Shown here: positions 28,175-36,455 of the stretch, piece by piece | Position numbering within the stretch: the stretch's first letter is position 1 | Layout of the letters: every line of letters begins with the position of its first letter | The notes under the pieces: generated by a model | The model's input: only the letters and a program-made list of their open reading frames with translations | Databases searched by the model: none | Told to the model about the DNA's origin: nothing | Program-made: the position numbers and the translations under genes | NCBI RefSeq assembly: GCF_014171595.1 | Contig: NZ_CP050451.1 | Location: 806,001 to 870,000, forward strand | DNA length: 64,000 nt | Source: Massilia sp. Se16.2.3 | GTDB lineage: Bacteria > Pseudomonadota > Gammaproteobacteria > Burkholderiales > Burkholderiaceae_D | Direction of reading: 5' to 3'

Positions 28175-29443
28175 TCAGGGTGCGGCGAAGATGCGCTTGA
28201 CGTGTTTCACGCCGTCGACCAGGGCATCGATTTCGTCGCGCGTGTTATAGAACGCGAACGAGGCGCGTGCCGTGGCGGGCACGCCGAAACGCTCCATTAC
28301 CGGCTGGGCGCAGTGGTGGCCGGCGCGGATCGCGACCCCATACGAATTGAGCAGGCTGCCGACGTCGTGCGGATGGATGTCGTCGAGCATGAACGACAGC
28401 ACGCCCGCCTTCTGTGCGGCGGTGCCGATGATGCGCACGCCCGGCACGGTGCGCATCCGTTCGTCGGCATAGGCCAGCAGTGCCGACTCGTAGGCCGCGA
28501 TCCGGTCCATGCCGATGGCCGACAGGTAGTCCACCGCGGCGCCGAGGCCGATCGCCGCGACGATGGGCGGCGTGCCGGCTTCGAATTTGTACGGTGCGAC
28601 GTTATAGATGGTCTCCTCGAACGTGACGCGCAGGATCATGTCGCCGCCGCCCAGGTAGGGGCCCATGCGTTCCTGGATGGCGCTGCGCGCATACAGGATG
28701 CCGATGCCGGTCGGGCCGAACAGCTTGTGGCCGGAGAAGGCGTAGAAATCGCAATCGAGGTCGCGCACGTCCACCGCCATGTGCGGGATGGCCTGGGCGC
28801 CGTCGACCAGGGTGACGATGCCGCGCTTCTTCGCTTCGGCCACCATCAGCCTGACCGGATTGACCGAACCGAGTGCATTCGACACGTGCGACATCGCCAC
28901 CAGCCGGGTGCGCGCGTTGAGCAGCTTCATGTATTCATCGACCATCACTTCGCCGTCGTCGTTCAGGGGAACGACGCGCAGCACGCACTTCTTTTCCTTG
29001 CACAGCATTTGCCAGGGCACGATGTTCGAGTGGTGCTCGAGCGTGGTGACGATGATCTCGTCGCCTTCCTGCAGGTTCGGGCGGCCGTAGCTTTGCATCG
29101 CCAGGTTGATCGAATCGGTGGTGCCGCGCGTGAACAGGATTTCGGTGTGGCTGGCGGCATTGACGAAGGCGGCGACTTTCTTGCGCGCGCCTTCGTAGGC
29201 TTCGGTCGCCTCGGCGCCGAGCGTGTGCACGCTGCGGTGCACGTTGGCGTGTTCGTTGGTGTGATAGCGGTGGATGCGGTCGCTCACCTGGCGCGGCATC
29301 TGTCCCGAGGCCGCGTTGTCGAGATAGGCGAAGGTCCCTTTCGGCTCCATGTGCCGCTGCAGGACAGGAAAGTCGAGGCGCACGGCATCGACATCGAAGA
29401 AATCGGCTTGGACGTTCACGTCCCGCAGTAAGTTTGCCGCCAT
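28175..29443 (-). CDS. SufS-type cysteine desulfurase
   Basis: A pyridoxal-phosphate enzyme that takes sulfur from cysteine as a persulfide. The start at 29443, after GGAGAG, gives 422 residues. Visible motifs are YLDNAASGQMP, the PLP-His region TTLEHHSNIVPWQ, the Schiff-base Lys in FSGHKLFGPTG and the catalytic Cys in IRAGHHCAQP. It is paired with the downstream SufU-like gene and preceded by the ArsM-like methyltransferase gene (96-bp gap). In this setting it may supply persulfide for thio-arsenical chemistry or repair Fe-S damage from arsenite; both are inference. Confidence 0.93.
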   Translation of the reverse strand: MAANLLRDVNVQADFFDVDAVRLDFPVLQRHMEPKGTFAYLDNAASGQMPRQVSDRIHRYHTNEHANVHRSVHTLGAEATEAYEGARKKVAAFVNAASHTEILFTRGTTDSINLAMQSYGRPNLQEGDEIIVTTLEHHSNIVPWQMLCKEKKCVLRVVPLNDDGEVMVDEYMKLLNARTRLVAMSHVSNALGSVNPVRLMVAEAKKRGIVTLVDGAQAIPHMAVDVRDLDCDFYAFSGHKLFGPTGIGILYARSAIQERMGPYLGGGDMILRVTFEETIYNVAPYKFEAGTPPIVAAIGLGAAVDYLSAIGMDRIAAYESALLAYADERMRTVPGVRIIGTAAQKAGVLSFMLDDIHPHDVGSLLNSYGVAIRAGHHCAQPVMERFGVPATARASFAFYNTRDEIDALVDGVKHVKRIFAAP

Positions 29444-29539
29444 GTTTGCTCTCCAGGTTTGATAGGTAGGGGCGTGCAGCCCCACACGCCTGCCCTGCAG
29501 GCGCGTGACGTGCTGGTCGTACGGTGTGCTTTTTTTTGT

Positions 29540-30595
29540 TCAGGCGCAGCAGGACGACTGGTTGTCGCAGCAGCCGCCCGTGCTCGCCGCCGGTGCCGCC
29601 GTGGCCGTGGTTGCCGCTGGTGGGCAGACGACGCCCGGTGCGCAGCCGCAGGCCGACAGCGGAGCCGCTTTCGCCAGCGCCGGCAGGTCGAGCACCATGA
29701 AGTTGTCGCTGTACGGCGCCATGCGCAGGCGCGCGGCCGTGGCATCGCACACCTCGGTCGGGGTGAAGCGCACGAAGTCGTGGTCCTCTTCGTCCTTCAC
29801 GCTGGCGTAGGGGCCGAGGTAGATCGCGGCATGGCCGCCATAGACGCAACCGGAGACCTTGCTGCTCGGCAGTTTATAGGCGCGCAGCGTGATCGAGCCG
29901 AAGTGGTAGCCGGCGACCTTTTCCCAGGTCGATTCGTCGAGCTGCGTCAGGCCGAGGAAGCCCAGGCTTTCGTAGGTGCTGACGAGTTTATTCACGGGGA
30001 TGGCGCCCGTATAGCACTCCGCCCACAGCTGCTCGTTGGCGCGGTCGGCTTCGGCCACTTCGCGGTCGACGACGATGTCGGAGATGACGAGGCGTCCGCC
30101 CGGGCGCAGGATGCGGTGGATTTCCTTCATCACGACGTCCTGGTGCAGCGACAGGTTGAGCACGCAGTTCGAAATGACCAGGTCGACACTGTTGTCCTCG
30201 ACCGGGAGCTGTTCGATGACGCCCTTGCGGAATTCGACGACGTTGTAGCCGAGTTCGGCTGCCACTTCCTGGTTGAATTCGTGTGCACGCTCGAGCATGG
30301 CGTCGGTCATGTCGACACCGATGACTTTGCCGGTCGGGCCGACCAGGCGCGCGGCGACGAAGCAGTCGATACCGACGCCGGAGCCGAGGTCGACGACCGT
30401 CTCGCCGGCTTGCGCGCCAGCCTTGAGCAAGGGGCTGCCACAGCCGTAGTTGTGATCGAACGCCTGCTTCGGAATGTGCCTGGTGAACTCCGATTGATAG
30501 GATTGCGGGCAGCACAGACCGGCAGGGCGGGCCGCCGCATCTGCATACACGGCGCCCACGGTTTTGGTTTTTGAATCTAGCGTCTCTACGTTCAT
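29540..30595 (-). CDS. ArsM-like arsenite methyltransferase with Cys-rich C-terminal tail
   Basis: The 351-residue protein has the SAM motif VVDLGSGVGIDC (67-78), VIGVDMTDAML, and ISNCVLNLSLHQDVVMKEI, followed by HRILRPGGRLVISDIV: the layout of ArsM-type enzymes, which methylate trivalent arsenic stepwise. Cysteines at 52 (NYGCGSP), 144 (SNC) and 194 (AECYTG) match the three-Cys As(III)-binding pattern of the family; C28-C29 is an additional pair. The last 40 residues carry seven cysteines, ending GGCCDNQSSCCA, as seen in some ArsM proteins. An AGGGG ribosome site precedes the ATG at 30595. Substrate assignment relies on these Cys positions and the cluster. Confidence 0.85.
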   Translation of the reverse strand: MNVETLDSKTKTVGAVYADAAARPAGLCCPQSYQSEFTRHIPKQAFDHNYGCGSPLLKAGAQAGETVVDLGSGVGIDCFVAARLVGPTGKVIGVDMTDAMLERAHEFNQEVAAELGYNVVEFRKGVIEQLPVEDNSVDLVISNCVLNLSLHQDVVMKEIHRILRPGGRLVISDIVVDREVAEADRANEQLWAECYTGAIPVNKLVSTYESLGFLGLTQLDESTWEKVAGYHFGSITLRAYKLPSSKVSGCVYGGHAAIYLGPYASVKDEEDHDFVRFTPTEVCDATAARLRMAPYSDNFMVLDLPALAKAAPLSACGCAPGVVCPPAATTATAAPAASTGGCCDNQSSCCA

Positions 30596-30644
30596 TCGAT
30601 CACCCCTGGATGGATTTTCTTACCGTTTTTTTTGCGGACAGCGA

Positions 30645-30938
30645 TCAGGCTTTCTGATCGTAGCAGTCGCATTTCGACAGGCTCGCCTGCACTTCGGAGG
30701 CGTTGATGGCGCCGCGCAGGTGCATGGTGACGTTGCCGTCGACGCCGTCGACGACAACCGCTTCCAGGCGCGACTTGAAGTCGTCGCTGCAGCAATCCGA
30801 TGGGCAGCCGCTACCGCCTGGCGCGCACATATTCGCCATGGCCTGCATCTTCTCAACCGTGATCACGTCGCCTGCGACAGTGATGTCGACGCCTTTGTCG
30901 AGCTGGGTCATTCCGGTAACGTTGTTGTTGAGATTCAT
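30645..30938 (-). CDS. Small Cys-rich protein of unknown function
   Basis: A 97-residue frame with an excellent ribosome site (AGGAGAAACACC before the ATG at 30938). Cysteines at 38, 45, 49, 50, 90 and 92 form a central C-x6-C-x3-CC group and a terminal CDC. The first half alternates short strands (GVDITVAGDVITVEKMQ) and the second half resembles a small alpha/beta fold. No family is recognised. It sits 49 bp upstream of the ArsM-like gene, so the two are probably co-transcribed; a metalloid-binding or chaperone role is a reasonable guess only. Confidence 0.7.
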   Translation of the reverse strand: MNLNNNVTGMTQLDKGVDITVAGDVITVEKMQAMANMCAPGGSGCPSDCCSDDFKSRLEAVVVDGVDGNVTMHLRGAINASEVQASLSKCDCYDQKA

Positions 30939-31154
30939 GGTGTTTCTCCTAGATGGTTGAGGTCTTCAATCGGGGCCAGACCGTTCTCGGGCTGCCCTAC
31001 GTTGAGCAGGCATTAGACCATCCGGAAAAGCACGAAACTAGCTGACCGTGCGTACAGGCAGGGGCGGCGGACAGGACAGGAGGCGTGCAATGGGGGGCGC
31101 GCGCCGGCGCCTGCGCCGGAAGGCGCAACAGGCGAGCTGGGAGGAAACAGCGCA

Positions 31155-31172
31155 GGCCGCCGGACGGCGGCC
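31155..31172. repeat. Perfect 8-bp-stem hairpin at the 3' end of luxR
   Basis: GGCCGCCG and CGGCGGCC flank a 2-base loop just downstream of the luxR stop on the minus strand. There is no T-run, so factor-independent termination would be weak. Confidence 0.5.
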
Positions 31173-31180
31173 CGGAGGAA

Positions 31181-31906
31181 TTACAGCAGGGCGTACTGGT
31201 GCGCGACCGTGACGGCCTGGGCGCGGTTGACCACGGCCAGTTTGCGGTACACGTTTTGCAGATGGAATTTGACGGTGCGTTCGGTGACGCCGAGGATGGA
31301 GCCCGTCTCGCCGCAGCTCTTGCCGACCGCGACCCATTGCAGGATTTCCTTTTCGCGCGTGGTCAGCACGATGGGCTCGCTTTGCTTGCCCTGGGCTTTT
31401 GCCACGACGGCGTTGGCGGACAGGCGGCCGATGGCGGCGGACAGGTAGGGCGTGAGCCCGTCGAGCAATTCCTGGTCTTCCGACGACTGGTCCTTGCGCA
31501 CGAATGCGGCGCACAGGGCGGGCGTCCTGGTGGAATTCTTGGTGGAATAATTGCAGACCATGATGCCGTCGTCGGTCCTGGTGATGTCGCTGGGGGTGGC
31601 TCCGTTGGCGTCGCTGGTGTTCGATGAGCCCGTACAGGAGGATCGACAACTGAGCTTGCGTTCGGCATCGGCCCTGGCGCCATCGCGCTCCTCGGACACC
31701 AGCGCCGGATCCTCGGGTGGCTGCAAATGGCATTTCCCGGGCAATGCCGATTCGGAGCAGGTGCCGATCACCAGCTCTTCGCAGCGCAAGGTCTCGTAGG
31801 CCAGCCTTTTCAGGCTTTCGTACAGCGCCGCCGAGTCCCTGGTTTTTTGCGTATCAAAAATAAAATCGAGCACGGAAATCAGTTCCGGTTTCGATAAGTT
31901 CTGCAT
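31181..31906 (-). CDS. LuxR-type transcriptional regulator with multiple cysteines
   Basis: The 241-residue protein ends in a LuxR/GerE helix-turn-helix (about 172-238: LTTREKEILQWVAVGKSCGE, then ILGVTERTVKFHLQNVYRKL). The N-terminal ~165 residues match no autoinducer or receiver domain that I recognise and contain seven cysteines (42, 50, 59, 87, 91, 118, 132), with CRSSC at 87-91 and one more Cys in the HTH. It lies inside the arsenic-type minus-strand group, before the small Cys-rich gene. A thiol-based metalloid sensor is a plausible inference; ArsR-type repressors are absent from the window. Confidence 0.83.
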   Translation of the reverse strand: MQNLSKPELISVLDFIFDTQKTRDSAALYESLKRLAYETLRCEELVIGTCSESALPGKCHLQPPEDPALVSEERDGARADAERKLSCRSSCTGSSNTSDANGATPSDITRTDDGIMVCNYSTKNSTRTPALCAAFVRKDQSSEDQELLDGLTPYLSAAIGRLSANAVVAKAQGKQSEPIVLTTREKEILQWVAVGKSCGETGSILGVTERTVKFHLQNVYRKLAVVNRAQAVTVAHQYALL

Positions 31907-32198
31907 GTCGTCTCCCTAACTTCAAACGAAAACTTTTCAAATAGTCTTGGCTATCGGATCGTTTTTTCTATGATTGTCACCACCGCGTTGCAGGCAACGC
32001 GGCCGTGGTCGTATCGTGAAGTCCGGGCTTGGGCCCGCATCGGGGCCAGCCTGTTTTTATTGGTTTCCAGAGAATCCCGTCCGTCGAGCGGCTTTTGCTT
32101 ACCGCCGACCACGTCGAGCTTCCGGCTAAATTGCAGGCCGGTCAACTAGCAAGAAGATGGGGTAGTGATAGGTTTTCAACTACGGTATGCAGCACGGC
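31907..32198. other. Intergenic region upstream of luxR with hairpin
   Basis: No gene is seen. CCGCGTTGC (31983-31991) pairs perfectly with GCAACGCGG (31994-32002). The AT-rich part next to luxR (31920-31970) probably holds its promoter. Confidence 0.45.
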
Positions 32199-32676
32199 TC
32201 AGGCCAGTTGCCCGATGCGGGTCAGTTCGGCCGCCAGGTGCGCCCGGTCCTGGCGCAATTCGTCCAGCGGCAGCGCGAGGAAGGCCTCGATGCGCAGGCG
32301 CAGGATGCGGTAGGCCTGCATGAAGGCGGCATCGATTTCCTCGTCGGTCCCGGTCGCATGCGCCGGGTCGTCGACGCCCCAGTGCGCGCGCATGACCGGT
32401 CCCGGGTGAACCGGGCAGGTTTCGCCGGCGGCGCTGGCGCAGACGGTGATGACGATGTCCGGCGTCGCCGGCAAGTCTTCCCGAGGATTTGCTGTGGTAG
32501 CCCTCCGTGGAAATGCCCTCGCGCCGCAGCAGCGCCAGCGACCGCGGGTGTACCTGGCCGGTCGGTTTGCTGCCCGCGCTCAGCGCACGCCATGGCGCCG
32601 GTGCCAGGTGATTGAAGGTCGCTTCGGCGAGAATCGAACGGCAGGAGTTACCGGTGCAGAGAAACAGGATGTGCAT
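32199..32676 (-). CDS. arsC: Thioredoxin-type (low-MW PTP fold) arsenate reductase, frameshifted
   Basis: Reduces arsenate to arsenite using the low-molecular-weight phosphatase fold. The N-terminus MHILFLCTGNSCRSILAEA holds the anion-binding P-loop (CTGNSCRS). The frame breaks after YHSKS; the C-terminal half (PDIVITVCASAAGETCPV, HWGVDDPAHATG) continues in another frame, and contains the two further redox cysteines. Removing one G near 32483 restores the family's YHSKSWEDLP. Repaired length is about 158 residues, normal. It starts the minus-strand arsenic group; the arsenite produced would feed the ArsM-like enzyme. The indel may be a sequencing error. Confidence 0.88.
32482..32484 (-). other. 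Apparent 1-base insertion in arsC
   Basis: Coding strand reads TCCTCGGGAAGAC where TCCTGGGAAGAC would give the conserved Ser-Trp-Glu-Asp and restore the downstream frame. Confidence 0.75.
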
Positions 32677-32900
32677 GGATGGAGCGCCTTTTATTGTCGG
32701 GTGAACGCCAGGGCGCTCTCCGACAGGATCAGGAAACGGCGCGCGCTGGCAAGGGCTTGCGGCAAATGGGTGGGGGCGGGACGACGCGTGTGCCCCGGAT
32801 TGCGGACGCAAGTGTGCCCCTGAATCGGGGCACGAGGCAAGTCAAATCGGCCCGGAGGGGGTGTCCGGACCGTATTCCATGCGGTGTGGGTGAAGTCGGC
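32677..32900. other. Intergenic region between arsC and the PHP-domain gene
   Basis: 224 bp without a recognisable gene or repeat. It should contain the arsC promoter; no clear operator dyad was found. Confidence 0.35.
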
Positions 32901-35437
32901 TTACTGCACCGTCAAGGCCACATCATCGACCAGGAAAGTCGTCTGCGCTGACGAATCCTCCGCCCCGGCAAAGAACACCTGCACCGTCTGGCCCTTGTAC
33001 GCCGTCAGGTTCACGCTGCGCTGCACATAGCCGGTACCCTTGTTCAGGTTCGAGTACGAGGCCGGCGTCGCCAGGATGGTGCCGCCGCTATTGCGCACCT
33101 GCAGTTTCAGCGTGTCGTAGACGGTGGTCGTGGTCGTTTCCGCCGAGGTGATCTGCAGCCAGAAGGTCAGCGTTGCACTGGTGGCCGTCGACGGAATCGC
33201 GACCTGCTGGTACAGGTTGTCGGTGCGGGTGGTACCGGTGCCAGCAAACTTCGCTTTCCAGCTGCCGGTGCGCGCCGGCGTGGCGGTGGAATTGTTGACG
33301 ATGCCGCTGCCGCCGCTCCACGATACCGCACCCGATTCGAAGCCCGGATTGGCCAGCAGCTGGGTGCCGGTCGTCGTGTTGCTGACGCTGAAGGCCACCG
33401 CGCTGGAGCTGCCGATATTCCCGGCCGCGTCATAGGCCTTCGCTACCAGGCTGTGGCTGCCATTACTCAGCGTGGTCGAATTGAGGGTCATCGAATATGG
33501 AGACGTGGTGTCGCTCCCTTTCAGGACGTTATCGACCAGGAACTCGACCTTGCTGACGCCGACGTTGTCGCTGGCATTCGCCGACAGGGTAATCGTCCCG
33601 CCCGTGCCGCTTTCGCTGGCGGAGACGGTCGGCGCCAGGGTATCGCCCGAGGTGGAGGTGCCCTGCGTGACCCAGATCGGCGCCGACCACAGGATGTTGC
33701 CGTCGTTTTGCGTGACTTTCGCGTAGTAGAAATGCGCGCCCGCGCCTGGCGTGATGGTGGCGCTCGCGCTGCTGGACAGCTGGGTCACGGTGCCGTTGCG
33801 GCCGGGTACGCCTTCGAACAGGGCAACCGAGCTCACGCTCTTGCCGGAGGTGCTGGCGAAGTTGGCGTTCAGGGTCAATGGGCCGCTATTGGTAAAGCGC
33901 TCGCCCATCACGTGGCCGTTGGCGGTCAGGATCAGTTGCGAGGTCTTGTCCATGGTGGCGAACACGCGGCGTGCACGCAGGGCGTCGTTGAAGCTGGCGC
34001 TACTCAGGGCGGTGCCGGTCGGGATCAGAACGCCCGTGCGGTTGGTATAGGACGCGCCCCAATTGGCGCAATGGTTGTCCTGGTTGGTCGAGAAGGCGAC
34101 GTGGAAGCCCGCCTCGAGCGCCTTCTTGCAGGCGCCCTCGAAGTTGCTGCGGCCGGTTTCGGTCTCGGTGGTATTGGTGGAGAACGCCGACGTGTTGAGC
34201 ACTTCGCACAGCACCATCGCCTGGTCGCCATCGGCCGTATAGCCGAGCGGGACGCCGTTGACGAGGAACTGGCCGCTGGTGTCGGGGTGGTTGAACTGGC
34301 CGAGGTAGCCGCGGTTCTTCATCAGCGTGTAGAGCGAGGCGTAGTCGTTCTTGGCGACGAAGGTGTCGCCGATCAGCTGGTTGCTGCTGTTGTATTCCCA
34401 TTCCAGCAATTCGGTGCTGTTGAGGATATTCAGGTGGCCGCCATTGTTGATCACGCCCCACTCGAGGCCATAGACCCCCAGGAAACCCGGGTTCGCCGCG
34501 TTGAAGTCGCTGGCCGCTTTCAGGCCGGACTGATACAAGGCCTTGGCCGTCGCCGGGCTGGCGGCCGTGTTGGTGCCGTCCGAGCCGTCGTACATGTGGT
34601 TGTGCTCGGACGTCATGAGGATGTCCAGGCCCTTGTTCTTCGCATAGGCAAAGGCCTCGGCCGGGCCGTAGGCCGCCGATTGCGGCGCCTGCGCGCCGGT
34701 GCAGGAGCCGAGGGCGCCGCCGCCATCGCTGTGGTTGGTCTGGCTGTGCAGGTTGGCGTAGTACACCGTGTGGGGCAGCGAGCCGGTGGCCGGGGCCGAG
34801 GCGGGGGAGACGGTACCCGCCGAGCCGCCGGCGATGCTGGCGCTGCTGATCGTGCCGGTACTGCTGGTGGCCGGGGACGAGGTGGGACGGGGACGCGCCG
34901 GTTTCGCCTTCTCGGGCGTAGGCAGTGGCGCGAACGGGGGCATCGGCACCGTGTCCGGTGGACCGACGACGATGTCCCAGCTTTGCTCGACACTGTGTCC
35001 GCCTTCGGCCTCGAGCAGGGAATCGACTTCCTCGGCGACCGGCTGGACGCGGCGTCCATCGGCTGCGCGTGCCAGCGCCACCATGCACACTGGTAGATGC
35101 CATCGCGCAGGGCCGGGTTTGCCGCGCGTCCGGCCCAGTTCACCTTGACCTCGACCGGCTTGCCGCTCAGGCGCTGCGTACCCTGCCAGCGCTCGACCAC
35201 GCGCCCGGCCGGGTCGATCAGTTCGAGGCGCCAGACGATGTCCTGCGCCTGCTCGACATACGGGTAGCTGAAGCTCAATGCGAAGGTGCGGCCTTCCTGC
35301 GCGGCCGCGGGGGCCGTGTAGGGCGCATGCAGCGTCGCTTCGAACTCGCGGTGATCGGCCTCCGACGCATGGCCGGTGATGGCCAACCCAAGCGCCAGGA
35401 CTAGTGGCAGCAACTTCAATGAACGAACGCGACGCAT
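32901..35437 (-). CDS. Secreted PHP-domain (CehA/McbA-like) protein with Ig-like and C-terminal beta domains, frameshifted
   Basis: A large secreted protein. It starts MRRVRSLKLLPLVLALG (signal peptide; GGGAG ribosome site), then has a ~120-residue beta domain, a Pro/Ser-rich linker, and a PHP-type metal-dependent hydrolase domain with NLHSQTNHSDGGG, TSEHNHMYD, QFNHPDTSG and STNQDNHCANW, which supply the His/Asp metal ligands. A bacterial Ig-like domain (APTVSASESG to AYDAAGNIGSS) and a C-terminal jelly-roll-like domain (LLANPGFESG to FLVDDVALTVQ) follow. The reading frame breaks near 35053, where one G is missing (QPMDG-RVQPVAEE restored). Repaired length is about 845 residues. CehA-type members hydrolyse esters or phosphoesters; the substrate is unknown. 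Confidence 0.8.
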
Positions 35438-35770
35438 GTGACTCCCCTTTTTCTCTCGTTATCAAATAAAGTACAAATTATTACAACAATGCATGACACA
35501 AACGTTACATGCAAGCATTGTTTGTCTGTACTGACGAGATGAGGGGCGTTTGTCGACAACGGGCTCCGTCGCATGTGCGAAAGCGGCCGGGATGCGGCGT
35601 CGCCGCGAGCGTGCGCTGGCCAGAGGAGAACGTGAGGATAGCGGCCGCTCGGTTGGGCGGCGTGACGATCGCGATCGGGCTATTGGAGACAAGATGCCGC
35701 CGGCGAGCGCAGCGAGGTAGCCGGGCGCGTCGGCGGTTGCAGGCTGCCTGGAGCCGGGCAGCCGTCGAGA
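35438..35770. other. Intergenic region upstream of the PHP-domain gene
   Basis: 333 bp with no supported gene. The 60 bp next to the PHP gene start are AT-rich (35460-35520) and probably hold its promoter; the remainder is GC-rich with no repeat or hairpin that stands out. Confidence 0.4.
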
Positions 35771-36263
35771 TCAGCGCGAGTCGCTGCCGTCGGGCATGTC
35801 GGCGCCCGGATCGCCCAGTTTTTTCACCAGGCTGTCGTCACCCGCAACGCCGCCCTGTGCGCCCTCGATCGGGCCATTCGGCATGTCGTCCGAAGTGCCG
35901 GGACGCCCGCCACCGGCCGCCGCGCCCATGCCGTTCTCGCTTGACGTGCCCGGCGCCGCGGCGCCTTGCGTGCCGCCGGGAATGGCGCCACCCGCGCTGC
36001 CGCGGCTGCTCTGCGGCGCACCAAACCGGCCCGACATTGCTCTCGGCAGAAGTCTGCACGAAACCGCTTTCACGGCTTGTACCGGCGCCTGTCCCGCCCG
36101 TGTAGTGCCCGGCCGAGCTGCCGCCGGCGGCGCTTTGCTGGCTCTGCCCGGCGCCTGTTTCAGGCGTACCGGACAGGCTGTCGGCACTGCGCCCGGGGTT
36201 GCTTGCCGACCCCGCGTTGTTTCCTTGTTCACCTGCCTGATCTTGCGTTTTATCCCCGGCCAT
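35771..36263 (-). CDS. Low-complexity Gly/Ser/Ala-rich hypothetical protein, frameshifted
   Basis: Starts MAGDKTQDQAGEQGNN at 36263 after GGGAGAA. The protein is hydrophilic, lacks a signal or membrane segment, and is rich in Gly, Ser, Ala and Gln, so it is probably intrinsically disordered. One extra base in the run at 36030-36032 switches frame: SAESNVG is followed by RFGAPQSSRGSAGGAIPGG in the next frame, and the acidic ending DDSLVKKLGDPGADMPDGSD is reached at 35771. Repaired length is about 163 residues. No function is recognised; stress-related disordered proteins of this kind are common in Massilia-like genomes. Confidence 0.65.
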
Positions 36264-36455
36264 CGTGATTCTCCCTGAGCGTGAATGCATGATGGTTGAT
36301 GCTAGCGCTTTCGGCGGGCGCTCCAATCGGCGCAGTGGCTGAACGCGTGTAGGAAAGGTCGGACGATGTGTCCCTCTTGCTGTTGATCAAGGATTGCCTG
36401 CAACCCACAGGTAACAATGCGCCTTTAGGACCGGACTCATCATGTGGTGTTGTTG
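36264..36455. other. Divergent intergenic region upstream of vgrG
   Basis: No gene is seen. It lies between the disordered-protein gene and vgrG and should contain both promoters; no strong consensus elements were found. Confidence 0.35.
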
